Origin: Enoplosus armatus
Taxonomy: Eukaryota; Chordata; Actinopteri; Centrarchiformes; Enoplosidae
Direction of reading: 5' to 3'
Assembly: GCF_043641665.1 (NCBI RefSeq)
Contig: NC_092193.1
Span: 761,501-825,500, forward strand
DNA length: 64,000 bases
Below, piece after piece: positions 21,900-33,171 of the stretch. The notes under the pieces were generated by a model that was not told the DNA's origin, did no database searches, and saw only the letters and a program-made list of their open reading frames with translations. The position numbers and the translations under genes are program-made. Position 1 is the first letter of the stretch; each line of letters starts with the position of its first letter.

Positions 21900-24800
21900 C
21901 TCACCCTGAGGCAACAGTCTTGATTATATGTCAATTTAATCTCCTTGTGTTTTTATACTCGTCTTGACTTATATGTCTAAACCCCTTTTTCTAGTGGAGT
22001 TTCACCGGTGTGGACACATTTTTTGTGATGGTTGTTTGAAACAGCTCTACACTGATAAATGTTGTTAATCGTAGTTATGTTTTTACATAGAAAGTAGCTT
22101 TGATCATGTTAACAACTGAGTGCAACACTGTGAATGTCTTCCAGAATGTCGTCCCTCTCTGTAACAGTTATAAACACCTTCAGACGTGGGGACAGCACAT
22201 CGAACAAACTATTTTGTGTTAAGCTTAGCCTCTGTGTCATAGAGAGAGTGTTACTCTTGTGTCAGTATCATCATTAGCTCAGTCAAGTACCTGTTGGTGT
22301 GTAGAAATCCTTGTGGATCCCTGCTGGTGATGATCAGGTCCATGACTCCTCTTCAGCTTCTTCTCCTCTGAGATAAAACCTCCTCCAGGAGTAAATGTAT
22401 AGTTTCTGTAACAAGCAGGAAGGAAGGAGCAGAACTGATGTGACCTGTTTCTGAACCTAACTCCACCTGCGGCCTAAAACAAAAATCAGTCTGAAAGGAA
22501 ACGTGAGCGAAAAAGTGTGTGTTTTTATATTCCAACATTCATTTAACAGATTCATGGCAGCTTCAGATGTACACAGATGATGCTGTTGTGTATCTAGTAG
22601 ACTCATTTCGTCAGTTTCCACTCAGTTGCTGTCACATTAGTTTCACTCTACAGCAGCATGGTTTAAAAACTCATGTCCAACACCTAAAGGATCAGTCTGT
22701 TGTTTTTCTACACTTTCATTATTGTCAACAAATCCCATGTTCAGACTCAAACCATCAACCAGTCAGTCCGTCTCTCAGTCCTGTCTCACTTCCTGTCTGT
22801 GGCTCTCAGCTCTCAGCCCATTGGTTCCTACTGAAGACCTGAATCTTTAAAAACACCTCACAAATATATAGTTTCATCTTTTTACGCAACACAATACTTA
22901 GTAGATACATTCACTGTTGGTTTGGTATAGAACATTGTTAGTTATTTAAACATAGACTTTGTGTTTAATCAGCATGCGTTTTCCACTCACTCAAGTTACA
23001 GTTTAAGAATATTTTTCTCTCAAATGTTCAGCAGCTTAAAGCGTCTTCTCACCACAGCATATCAGTTACTCATGTTCAAGACTGCATAACATATGAATCA
23101 CAGGTGTTGTGCTCTTATTAGTATGTATGTTAGCAGAGCAAAATAATTGTTGTACACATTTCATCATTCGTCAATTCTTTGTTGAGCAGTTAGAATAAAG
23201 TCCAACTTCAGGATCAAACCAGCTCAACTTCGGCAGCTGAGACATCCAAACAGTTGAAAGGGTAACAAAGATACTGTAGCTTCTGTTAGCATAGCATAGC
23301 TTACCATGAGGCTACAGGTGGCTGGTCTGGACAGTCAGTACCAGGTGTAGCTTGTCCTCTTGTCAGGATTTGATTGGAGTGTACCAGTTGCTGATGTGCC
23401 AACGTTATAGGTTCAGATGGTCTGAAGGACTACTGTGTAGCCAGCCCACCATTTGTGGGTAGCCTTGTTTGGGACTGACAACGTCAGTCTGACAGTTTGG
23501 TACAGACTGATACCTTAAAAACTATAAATTTAGCATGTTAGCTAGCATGCATATGTGATTTTACATGGTTTCTATTGACTTTATAAAAGAGACATTTCTT
23601 GGTCAAAGTAAATCAAGTTGTTATTTTACATCCAGCTGACGTCATTTGAAATGTCAAGAGTTAAAAACTTTGTGGAAAAACTGCCAATCATATTAGTAAA
23701 TCCCAGATTCAATCTCCAATGCAAAAAATAATAATCTAAGCAGCCAATAAGTCTGTTATTGAATATAAACCTAAATATGTACAGTATATAATATATCTAA
23801 ATCCTCTTAAGACAAGTGAAAAATATAAAAACGAAACTTTTTTTCCTTTTCTGGTTAAGACCCTTTTTTTTGTATTTGAGTAGATATTTGCAGCCCACTC
23901 ACTCCACATTACCACTATATTAAAACAATATGACAGAACAATCTCACAGTGCCTCGAAGTTCAAACAGGGACTTGAATTTAAACTGAAACACACTCCCTC
24001 GTCCACTAGATGGCAGCCTCTCTCTGAGGCTCCATCAGCTCTCATCGTTAGTTTTTGTCTCAGGATGTGAAACATGTTGTTTTGAGTTCAGGTGAGCGTC
24101 TACCCAAAGTCCAAACTGCCATTAACGTTCACCTCTAGGACAGGTGGGCCTCAATTCTCTCAAGACTCTGATTGGCCACAGCAGCAGAACCTTTACTTCA
24201 GGTGAGATAAACCTGCTGAGCGGCCACTTTCACTGAAGTCATGTTCAGTTCGCATTCTACAATTAAAAACTTGGTGGGTATTATGACCTTATGGACTTTG
24301 ACATGGAAATCACTGAAGAGGGTTTGACTGTTTTAAATTAAACTGCTAAATGTCAATAAAGAAGAATCTGTCTGTCTGTATAAATGTCTTTGCTCAGATA
24401 GAAATAACTTGTGATAAATACACAAATAGGCTCATGTGCTTTCATTTCACATATGAAATCATAAATTCTCTTTTTAATTCTCACCTGCTGTTGTAGCAAA
24501 CATTAAATTTGTTCAGTCAATGTATGAAATGATGTAAATCCACTCGTCAAAATGTTGTAAAGCTGCGTCGTCATGTCTCTGCAGTAAAAGCTGCTCATTA
24601 AAATCGTATCTAATCTCATAAATAACAAAACCACAAACTTAAGAACCAGATTTATAAAATCAAACATCATTTTACTTGATCAAGCCAGTACTGAGCCTTT
24701 CTGTTCAATTCTGTGGAACAACTGAACTTTATGTGGATTAAAAATGTCTATTACAAACATATTACCTCTGATCTTTCATCTGTGTAATACTAGTAATACT

Positions 24801-25150
24801 GTAGTGAACTTTAAAATGCATTCTTTAATCTAGTTTCTTATTTGAATGGTAACTCAGCCTGTCTGACTGACAGCAGAACTTTAATGTAAAGTTTTCTGTT
24901 GATGTGAAACTGAGCTGCTGTTTGGTTCCTGTCTGATCTTTATCTGCACTTTCAGGTTTGACTGTTGTGATGGTTTCAGCTTTCTGTTGAAATGTGGTTT
25001 CAACTGATGAAACTGCTGCACTGAAAACCAACAGACACACTGACACAGAAACACACAGACAGACAGACCGAAACAGAGCTGACTGATCAAGAAATGACAG
25101 TCAAAAATAAAAATACAATTTATCGGTGAGCCACATCTCGTCGTGAGAAA
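21900..25150. other. C-delta to J-alpha intergenic region
   Basis: About 3.2 kb with no J, V or C exon recognised. By position it would hold the promoter that opens the J-alpha array for recombination (the equivalent of mammalian TEA), but no specific element can be identified by eye. A minus-strand open frame at 24825-25046 has a hydrophobic start but no family resemblance. Confidence 0.5.
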
Positions 25151-25164
25151 AGACAGACGTATCA

Positions 25165-25266
25165 GTGAAGTTACTGGGAGATAAATCTGGGTTTCATCTG
25201 CGTAACAATAATGCAACACCATGCTTGAAAATAAGATCGGTCCCAGAATTGAACCCTGAGGGACTC
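25165..25266 (-). pseudogene. LINE reverse transcriptase fragment
   Basis: The minus strand reads GVPQGSILGPILF and, shortly after, YADETQIYLP. These are the RT palm motifs of an L2-like non-LTR element, with YADD changed to YADE and a deletion between the motifs. A short dead fragment downstream of C-delta. Confidence 0.75.
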
Positions 25267-25527
25267 CACATTATCAAGGTTAAATAGGAGACACTGATCA
25301 ACATATCAACACCACTGCAGGTCTGTTTCAAATAAAGCAACCTGCTGAAGTCTGTTTGTAAGGACGCACTGATCTGCTGTATGAAATGCTTAAATCTGTG
25401 TCGACCGACTGGAAAATAAAATCACTCACTGGTTCAGCAACAAACCAGACATTGACAGCAGAGCAGGACTCCACAGAAAACTCATCCAACAGAAACAGCA
25501 TCCAAAAACTGAATTGCAGCTATTGAT

Positions 25528-25533
25528 TTTATT
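25528..25533 (-). terminator. Candidate poly(A) signal for C-delta
   Basis: AATAAA on the minus strand, about 500 bp past the C-delta stop codon. Plausible 3' end of the TCR-delta mRNA; not confirmed by any GU-rich element analysis. Confidence 0.4.
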
Positions 25534-26034
25534 AGAAATAAAGTCAACATTTCAACATTTCAACCTGGAAACAGTTAAACTGACAAGGACAATGTGAATG
25601 AATCAAAAGTCCATCAATCAAGCAACACAACTTAGATAAACACTGAAGATACATGATCAAAAACAGTTGAGCTGATACACAGAAAATATTCAATACATTT
25701 TAAAATATTTTAAAAAGGAGAAATAGCTATAATCCAGTGTGCTGGCACCACTCACCTAATGAGGGTATTTTACACACTGACCAGAGGCTAAAGTGACGCC
25801 TTACAGGTTTGTGAAGATAGGTTACTACGGTGGCCGCTGAGGACAAAACACATACATGAGAAAAAGCTCAAACACGCTTACAACCAAACCCAAATACCAC
25901 AACAGGTACAAGAGAGGAAAAACAACCATGAACAGAAATGTGAGAAAGAGAAATGCAACCAATACTAAGAGGCCACCGTATGTTTCTGTCAAGTCTGTCA
26001 AGGACTTTGAATAAAAACCACAGAGACGTCAGTG

Positions 26035-26620
26035 TCAGAAGAGCGCAGCTCTGATGGTGAGGATGGTGTTGAAGGCCAGAGCTTTGGTGAACACCACTCT
26101 CAGTCCGTTCATCAGCAGCAGGTAGAAGTTCAGCTTGGCCTTCTCTGTACGGGAGAGGAAAACACATGTTGAGTCTGAACCCACCAGTGTGTGACATGAA
26201 CAGCTGCTCTGATCTCTGCACTTCAGGAGTGGAGGAGGGAGTTCAGGTGTGACTCACCTGGATGAAGGTCGGCACAGTTGTCAACTGGTTGGTGAAAACA
26301 GAGAACACAACAGAAACATCAGCAGATCTGATAATAATTCATCATCTCTCAGTCATATCTGATGTAGGATCAGTGTGAGGCCAACAAATGTCACCAAATA
26401 TTCGCTCAGACTTCAAATCAACCAAAACTGAAGAGACTCTCATGCATCAGGAAAAGGAACATGTGAATGAATCGGGCGTAACACCACTTCACCGAATCAA
26501 ACATTTACATGTAAATGTGATGACTTCATATTTATATGTCGACAGTTCGGCCGTTTATCATGTGACACAACATCTCACATTGGATGAACATACATTTCCC
26601 ACGTTTGATCAGGATGCCCC

Positions 26621-26660
<40 letters not shown>

Positions 26661-27141
26661 GATGATGATGACTTGTTAGTGGCGGATGTGTCATTTAAAA
26701 CGTCTTGATGTCAGTGCTGATGTTTTTCATTTGACAAAATCAATAATAACACATAATAATGTTGAATGGACACCAACAGTGAAAGTGTGGAGGTGCTGAC
26801 AGTTTAGTTTAATTCAGGTTATTAGTCGAATTGTTATTCTGATTATTATGACGGCAGAAGTCTTGTACCGTTGTCGTTGTTGGCGGACGTGTTGTGCAGC
26901 TCGCAGGAGTAGATGGTCTGGTTGGTGAATCCAGCGTAGACGTAGGTCTTCTCCTTCTGGGACAGAACGGCTTTGCTGGTGTTCAGAGTGACCTGACCCT
27001 CCTTCACGTTCAGGTCCATTTCAGCGTCCTTCGGACGGAAGTTAGTAGCCAGACAAACCTCGTCAGCCAGCTTGTTCACCGACACCCCCTCGGGCTGCAG
27101 AGGACTCAGGACGAACAGGGTCGGCTCCACGGGGGCCGGGT
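26035..27141 (-). CDS. TRDC: TCR delta constant region, three exons
   Basis: Joined on the minus strand as 27141-26869, 26284-26258 and 26144-26035. All introns are phase 1 with AG/GT ends. Exon 1 is the Ig constant domain, starting DPAPVEPTLFVLSP after the J-delta splice. Its two cysteines (in DEVCLATNF and IYSCEL) are about 50 residues apart, and three N-glycosylation sequons are visible. Exon 2 is only 27 bp and encodes the connecting peptide with its interchain-type cysteine (VDNCADLHP). Exon 3 encodes the membrane anchor LRVVFTKALAFNTILTIR, with Arg and Lys four residues apart as needed to pair with CD3, then a very short cytoplasmic tail and TGA. The product, 136 residues of C region, is the T-cell surface delta chain. 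The delta assignment rests on position, between D/J-delta and the J-alpha array, rather than on a sequence comparison. C-alpha is not in the window. Confidence 0.9.
26622..26670. repeat. (TTA)n-(GAT)n microsatellite
   Basis: About 13 TTA units followed by a few GAT units, in the first intron of the C-delta gene. Confidence 0.95.
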
Positions 27142-27144
27142 CTG

Positions 27145-28570
27145 CACAGGAACAGAGACGCGGTAAACCAGATCCACACAGCTCGTTAGAGGAGTGAAGA
27201 ATTGATAAAAACATCATTTCACAGAAACAGGCTTCAACTTTACGAACATCAAACCAAAATAACACATAAAGAATACAAAGTTCAGTGCACTTTCTCATAT
27301 TTATAATATACATTATAATTCTCATATTTTTTCACTAAGATTTAAGAGCTTTCCATTTAGATTAGGATTGAGAATAAAAACAACTTTAGATTCAGGGTTC
27401 AATACATTCATTCTGTTTTTTAACTAGTTTTCAGCTTTTTTAAATGTTCAAAACACTTCACCTGTTTTGAATTGTTTCCTTAAGTTGTTGGTTGTTTTTA
27501 TGTAAAACACTTTATTGATAACAACAATACACTTTATTATTATTAGATTTATTTTTAGATTTATTAGAATGAATTTCTCATCGGACAAACAGCACAACGA
27601 GAAATTGCATTTGTAAGACTTTTAACACTGAATTTATCAGTGAATTTATAGTTTCATCATCGCACCTCAACATTCATCCTTTCATTTGACAAGAGGAACC
27701 TTTTTCACCTTTTCTTGTGCAATAGATACTATTTATTGTTTTAGGTTTTCACTTTAATGCCTTTTAACTCTCCAACAGTGATCGTGTTAAGTTGTTTTTC
27801 ATTTTCATAAAAAGCACTTAAAGTTGTATTTCTGGTACAACAAATGAACATTCTCATTATTCAAAATGTGCATTATTTCTCATTACTATCATAAATATGC
27901 TGAATTTTCCACAGACATAAAAACAACAATAACAAGGCTTTTAAAGCAGAATTCAGGACCGAGTAGATTTGATTTGACTGCAGCTATTTAAAACCACTTC
28001 AGTCCGTACATTTAAAAAACAGTATTTCAGGGAACATTTTGAAGACAGGTTTGGCTCCTGTTCTGGATTTAAAATATTTTGAATGCTTTTTAAGTCTTCA
28101 CCTGAAACAGTTTTAAGTTCTTTTCTTCTTTATATAAAGCTGCATTTCTAGTACAACAAATGAAGTGCATCTGTATTTATTACTATCATTATTATTTCTC
28201 ATTATTCGCAGTATTACAGCACACCAAGAAACTAACTAGGACACTAACTAGTTAACATTGCAGTTAACTGTATTCACGAGCATTTCAGGCTTTGAACTGA
28301 CAGAAAACATGACTGAAGACAGTTTGAGACATTTCCAGGACGTCCTGTTGCAGACGTCCTCTGTGAATATGAATCTTTTTTTCTAAAAACAACATATTGT
28401 ATTGTGAAAGACGTCTTACAGGACGTCTGCAGCTCTCGTCTTGTCTCATCACAGCTCCACTGATCCATCAAGTTTAAGCTTTAAACATAAAAACTCAAAT
28501 CCAAAACTAAACAGACCCTGTAAACGTATTTAATCCTGATCATGTCAACAGGTGTGTGTGAAAGTGTGTT
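27145..28570. other. J-delta to C-delta intron
   Basis: About 1.4 kb intron. I looked for further J-delta segments and saw no FGXG framework with an adjacent 12-RSS, so a single J-delta is visible. Confidence 0.65.
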
Positions 28571-28577
28571 TTCTTAC

Positions 28578-28625
28578 CTTTAGGATGGACGGTGAGAGAG
28601 ATGGCTTTTCCAAATAGTAAAGCAT
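28578..28625 (-). CDS. TRDJ: J-delta segment
   Basis: Encodes ALLFGKAISLTVHPK followed by one base that completes the GAC codon of the first C-delta exon. The FGXG motif is FGKA, with the second glycine replaced. The 12-RSS is perfect: heptamer CACAGTG 28626-28632, 12-bp spacer, nonamer ACAAAAACC 28645-28653. The donor GTAAGA is at 28572-28577. It lies about 1.4 kb upstream of C-delta and about 390 bp downstream of the nearest D. Confidence 0.92.
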
Positions 28626-29017
28626 CACAGTGTTACAGCCTCATACAAAAACCTCAGAGCTGCCAATCATCCTCAGAGAAGCTGAAAAATGTGAAAGATC
28701 CACTTCACATGGACTCACGGAGCTGCAGAACACAGAGGAACACAACACCAAGGGTTTGAGTTGTGTGTTAATCTGCTAAGTGTAAGAATGAAGGACATTT
28801 CAGCAGCACATGCAGCAGCACAGCCGAGACGAGACGTTCAGTAAAGTGAAGAAATGTGACTGTTTTCAGGTAGAAAAGCAGCAGCTGAGGACTCACCTGA
28901 AACACACAGTGTTTGGTTTTTATCTGTAGATTCTGGATGTTTCCTGCCTGCAAACAGACAGTTTGGAGGGAGACTGCAGGTTTTTGTTCAGCTCTGTGTG
29001 GATGTTCAGTCAGTGTG

Positions 29018-29030
29018 GAAACCACCCCAA
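29018..29030 (-). other. TRDD: D-delta segment (3'-most)
   Basis: A 13-bp coding core, minus strand TTGGGGTGGTTTC. On its 5' side is a 12-RSS: heptamer 29031-29037, 12-bp spacer, nonamer ACAAAAACC 29050-29058 as written on the plus strand. On its 3' side is a 23-RSS: heptamer 29011-29017, 23-bp spacer, nonamer 28979-28987 GGTTTTTGT. Both nonamers are perfect. This is the classic D arrangement, and it satisfies the 12/23 rule with the J-delta 12-RSS. Confidence 0.95.
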
Positions 29031-29159
29031 CACAGTGAAATAACGTCGTACAAAAACCCCTCCAGCTGCAGGAGGAAGCAGCAGCCAACGACACAAACTG
29101 TCCTCAGGGTTTCAGTACGAAGACAACGTGTCTGTTTCACATTATATGACACACTTTTC

Positions 29160-29340
29160 TATCTTCATCTTGTTCTAGCAAATTATCATTCTTACACAAT
29201 ATCAAGAGCTAAATGCTAACGTCTGCATGCTCACAATGACAATGCTAACATGCTAATGTTTAGCAGGTATAATGTTCACCATGTTCACCATCACCACCCG
29301 TTTAGCATGTTAGCAAATTCTGTTGATGGGTAGAAGTAAC
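29160..29340. repeat. Interspersed repeat fragment, fish type
   Basis: Contains the reiterated ATGCTAACATGCTAATG and GTTTAGCATGTTAGCA strings typical of a common teleost dispersed repeat. Boundaries are approximate. Confidence 0.5.
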
Positions 29341-29430
29341 AGAACAGTCAGAGACTTTGTCTTAGTTTTACGGACCAGTCTACAGTCCCATCAGTCACCA
29401 GACTCACTGAAGACGCAAGTCAACAAATAT

Positions 29431-32200
29431 TCAATTTCAATTCGATTCGATTCAATTCTATTTATATAGCGCCAAATCACAACAAAAGTCATCTCATGAC
29501 ACTTTACAAAATAGAGCAGGTCTAGACCGACTCTTTATAATGTTATTACAGAGACCCAACAGTTCCCACCATGAGCAAGCACTTTGGAGACAGAGGAGAG
29601 GAAAAACTTTAAGAGGCAGAAACCTCGAGCAGAACCAGACTGTAGGTGGGCGTTCATCTGCTTTGACCAGTTGGGTTTGAGAGAGAGAGAGAGATAGACG
29701 TAGAGACACAGATAGACAGACAGACAGACAGACAGGCAGAGATGTATGGCAGCACTAGCAGTAGAAATAGCAGCTATAATTATAATAATACTGGAAATAT
29801 GACTGATAATAGTAGTTATATAACAGCTTTAATAGTAACAGAACTACGACTAAACATAATAACTGTAGTGATGAGAGTCAGGCAGGCCCATGGCAGCAGC
29901 ACCCAGGCGTACCAGGACCACGATCCACAGCAACCTGCGAGACGACAAAGCACAAAGAAACTCCGGGAAGATATAAAGTTAGTAACATGCATTGGACTGT
30001 GATGAATGTGCAAAGATGAGGAGGGAGAGGAGGAAAGCTCAGTGCATCATGGTAAGTCCCCCAGCAGTCTAGGCCTATAGCAGCATAACTAGGGTCCAGG
30101 CAGGCCTGAGCCAGCCCTTAACTATAAGCCTTATCAAAAAGCAAAGTTTTAAGCCTACTCTTAAAAGTAGAGAGTGTGTCTGCCTCCTGGACCCAAACTG
30201 GGAGCCGATTCCACAGGAGAGGAGCTTGATAGCTGAAGGCTCTGGCTCCTGTTCGGCTTTTGGAGACTCTAGGAACCACAAGCAACCCTGCATTCTGGGA
30301 GCGGAGTGCTCTAGTGGGGTAATAGGGTACTATGAGCTCTTTAAGATATGATGGTGCCTGATCAGTAAGAGCTTTGTAGGTCAGGAGAAGGACTTTAAAC
30401 TCTGTTCTAGATTTTACAGGGAGCCAGTGCAGCGAAGCTAATACAGGAGAAATATGATCTCTTTTCCTGGTTCCAGTCAGTACACAGCCTGATAATAAGG
30501 AACTGCAATAATCCAGCCTAGACGTGACAAATGCATGGACTCATTTTTCTGCATCTGTTTGAGACAGGATCTTCCTGATGTTTCAATGTTAAGGAGGTGA
30601 AAGAAGGCAGTCCTTGAAGTTTGTTTTACGTGGGAGTTAAAGGACATGTCCTGATCAGAGACAACTCCGAGATTCCTCACGGTGGCGCTGGAGGCCAGGG
30701 CAATGCCATCTAGGGTAATAATATCCTTAGATACTGTGTTTCTGAGGTGTTCAGGGCCAAGAACAATAACTTCTGTCTCGTCCGAGTTCAACATCAGATG
30801 ATTGCAGGTCATCCAGGTCTTTATGTCCTTAAGGCATGCTTGAAGCTTGGCTAACTGATGAGGTTCTTCTGGCTTGATCGATAAATATAGCTGGGTATCA
30901 TCCGCATAGCAATGAAAATGTATGGAGTGTTTTCTAATAATATCCCCTAAAGGAAGCATATATAAGGTGAATAGTATTGGTCCAAGCACAGAACCTTGTG
31001 GAACTCCATGACTGACTTTGGCGTACATGGAGGATTCATCATTAACATGTACAAACTGAGATCGATCTGATAAATACGACTTAAACCAGTTTAATGCGGT
31101 TCCTTTGATGCCAATTAAATGTTCCAGTCTCTGTAATAGGATATGATGGTCAATGGTGTCGAATGCAGCACTAAGATCTAACAAAACAAGTACAGAGACA
31201 AGTCCCTTGTCTGATGCAGTTAGAAGGTCATCTGTAACTTTCACCAGTGCTGTCTCTGTGCTATGATGAGCTCTGAAACCTGACTGAAAGTCCTCAAGCA
31301 ATCTATTGTCATGTAGAAAGTCACACAGCTGGTTGGCGACTGCTTTCTCAAGAATCTTGGAGAGAAAGGGAAGGTTAGATATAGGTCTATAGTTGGCTAA
31401 AACCTCTGGATCAAGAGTGGGCTTTTTAAGAAGAGGTTTAATTACAGCTACTTTAAAGGACTGTGGTACGTAGCCTGTTAATAAGGACAGATTGATCATG
31501 TCTAGTAAAGAAGTGCTGACTAAAGGTAAAACCTCTTTGAGCATCCAGGTTGGGATGGGGTCTAAGAGACAAGTTGATGGCTTAGATGAAGAGATGGTTT
31601 TAGTAATTTGGTGAAGGTCAATGGGAGAAAAGCAATCTAAATATAGGCTACATCAGGTTTTACAGCTGTTTCTGAGATTCCTGTGTTTGAAGGTAAGGTA
31701 CTACCTGAAGACAGGAGGTGATCAATTCTGTCTCTAATAGTTAGAATTTTATCATTAAAGAAGCTCATGAAGTCATTACTGCTGAGGCTTATAGGAATAC
31801 ATGGCTCCATAGAGCTGTGACTCTCTGTCAGCCTGGCTACAGTGCTGAAGAGAAACCTGGGGTTGTTCTTGTTCTCTTCTATTAATGTTGAGTAATAGGC
31901 TGCTCTGGCTTTACAGAGGGCCTTCCTATAAGTTCTAAGACTATCTTGACAAATTAAACGTGATTCTTCCAGTTTGGTGGAGCGTCATTTCCTTTCAAGT
32001 TTGCTTTCATTTGCGGGTTTGGTTGTTATACCATGGAGCTGACTTTCTTTGTTTTAGTATCTTCTTTTTAAGAGGGGCAATAGAGTCGAGTGTCAGTCGC
32101 ATTGAGCCTGCAGCACTGTCAACAAGACCGTCCATTTGGGAGGGATGAAGGTTAGCATAGGAGTCCTCAGATGTAAATGGGACACTATCAAAATTTCCAT
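29431..32200 (-). mobile_element. L2-like LINE, 5'-truncated and degraded
   Basis: The minus-strand element has its 3' end at about 29431, where the sequence TATTTATATAGCGCCAAATC opens the fish-type tail. It contains a 355-codon RT open frame at 30477-31544 with motifs [39 protein letters not shown] and YADDTQLYL. Upstream (to about 32150) the endonuclease-RT linker is readable in other frames (..IAPLKKKILKQRKSAPW..), so the ORF is frameshifted. The endonuclease domain is missing. It is inserted between the two D-delta segments. The assignment to L2 is by motif style only. Confidence 0.8.
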
Positions 32201-32771
32201 TTTTCAAAAGGGTGAAAGGAGTATAGTATACAGTATAGAATAGATTCATAGTAATTTTGACACACAAATACATGCCATTACAAAATATACTGGAATGAAA
32301 CGGTGAGTATTTGTTTTTAGATTTTTATAAGCTGAACCATTTTTCACTTTCTGCTGTGATTCTGGATCAAGGGTCACTGCACACAATGCCACGCCCACTC
32401 ATATGACATCATATCCATGTGACCCTTTTTCGTGTCAGATGCGGGACTCGCAGGAACTTGGTATTTCACTCAGATGGACGTGGTTTTGCAGGATGTAGCA
32501 GTGCACCTTCGTGAGTTCAAACATCCTGAATTATTTTGGTCTGATGACAATGAGACGCTGGACTGAGTGGCAAAGTATTTAGGCTAGGCATTTCTAAAGC
32601 TTGGAAAATTTGGCAAACTCGACTGAATAATACACAAATACAATACAAGATCAATTTAAATGATGCATGTGGAGTATGAAGGCGTACAGAATATCATGTT
32701 TTCCTATGATCTGTATATTTGGTCTCTGGTATATTCATGCCCTCTGATCAGGGTTTGTTCCTCGCTCCAGC

Positions 32772-32933
32772 CTCAAGTCAAAAGGGGACTTTGAGGATGT
32801 AGCTCCTAAACTTTGGGACTTTCTGCCATTGGATTTAGGACCTGTGGACCCTGTGGACCCTGTGGACACCTTTAAAAGCAGCATTTGTTTAGACTTGGCC
32901 TTGTGTATCTGCATGTCGTATCTTTTCAGTTGA
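32772..32933 (+). pseudogene. LINE ORF2 C-terminal scrap
   Basis: The plus strand reads VAPKLWDFLPLDLG.. and ..VDTFKSSICLDLALCI before a stop, resembling the APxLWNSLPLxIR..FKSxLK ending of L2-type ORF2. A small internal repeat of GTGGACCCT encodes PVD three times. Confidence 0.6.
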
Positions 32934-33133
32934 CGTTTCCAAGTCTTTGGTTCTATTCTGAGGGAAAGGGTTCTCATCAAGATGAGCAAATACATGACCC
33001 GTCGGGATTTGGGGCCCGTCTGTGAGGTAGGAGCCCTGAAACTGGACCCAGCTACTCTCCACAAGGAGCATTCAGACCTGGAAAATGCCTCTGAGCTTTT
33101 TGTCGAGGTGTCAGACTGACTTCAGTCACTGTG

Positions 33134-33143
33134 GTCCTGTAAG
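33134..33143 (-). other. TRDD: D-delta segment (5'-most visible)
   Basis: A 10-bp core, minus strand CTTACAGGAC. The 5' 12-RSS has heptamer CACAGTG 33144-33150, a 12-bp spacer and nonamer ACAAAAACT 33163-33171. The 3' 23-RSS has heptamer CACTGTG 33127-33133, a 23-bp spacer and nonamer GCTTTTTGT 33095-33103. Each nonamer has one mismatch to consensus. It lies about 4.1 kb from the other D, the gap being mostly LINE. D-to-D joining with the 29018 segment is allowed by the 12/23 rule. Confidence 0.9.
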
Positions 33144-33171
33144 CACAGTGAAAAAGTGTCGTACAAAAACT

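Noticed and set aside
24825..25046. Minus-strand frame starting MSVCLLVFSAAVSSVETT as a secreted or Ig-related exon
   Set aside because: The hydrophobic start is signal-like, but the rest shows no Ig or TCR hallmarks and the splice context is weak.
28903..28935. CACAGTG near 28905 as a further J-delta or D RSS
   Set aside because: No nonamer at 12 or 23 bp in either direction and no FGXG frame beside it.
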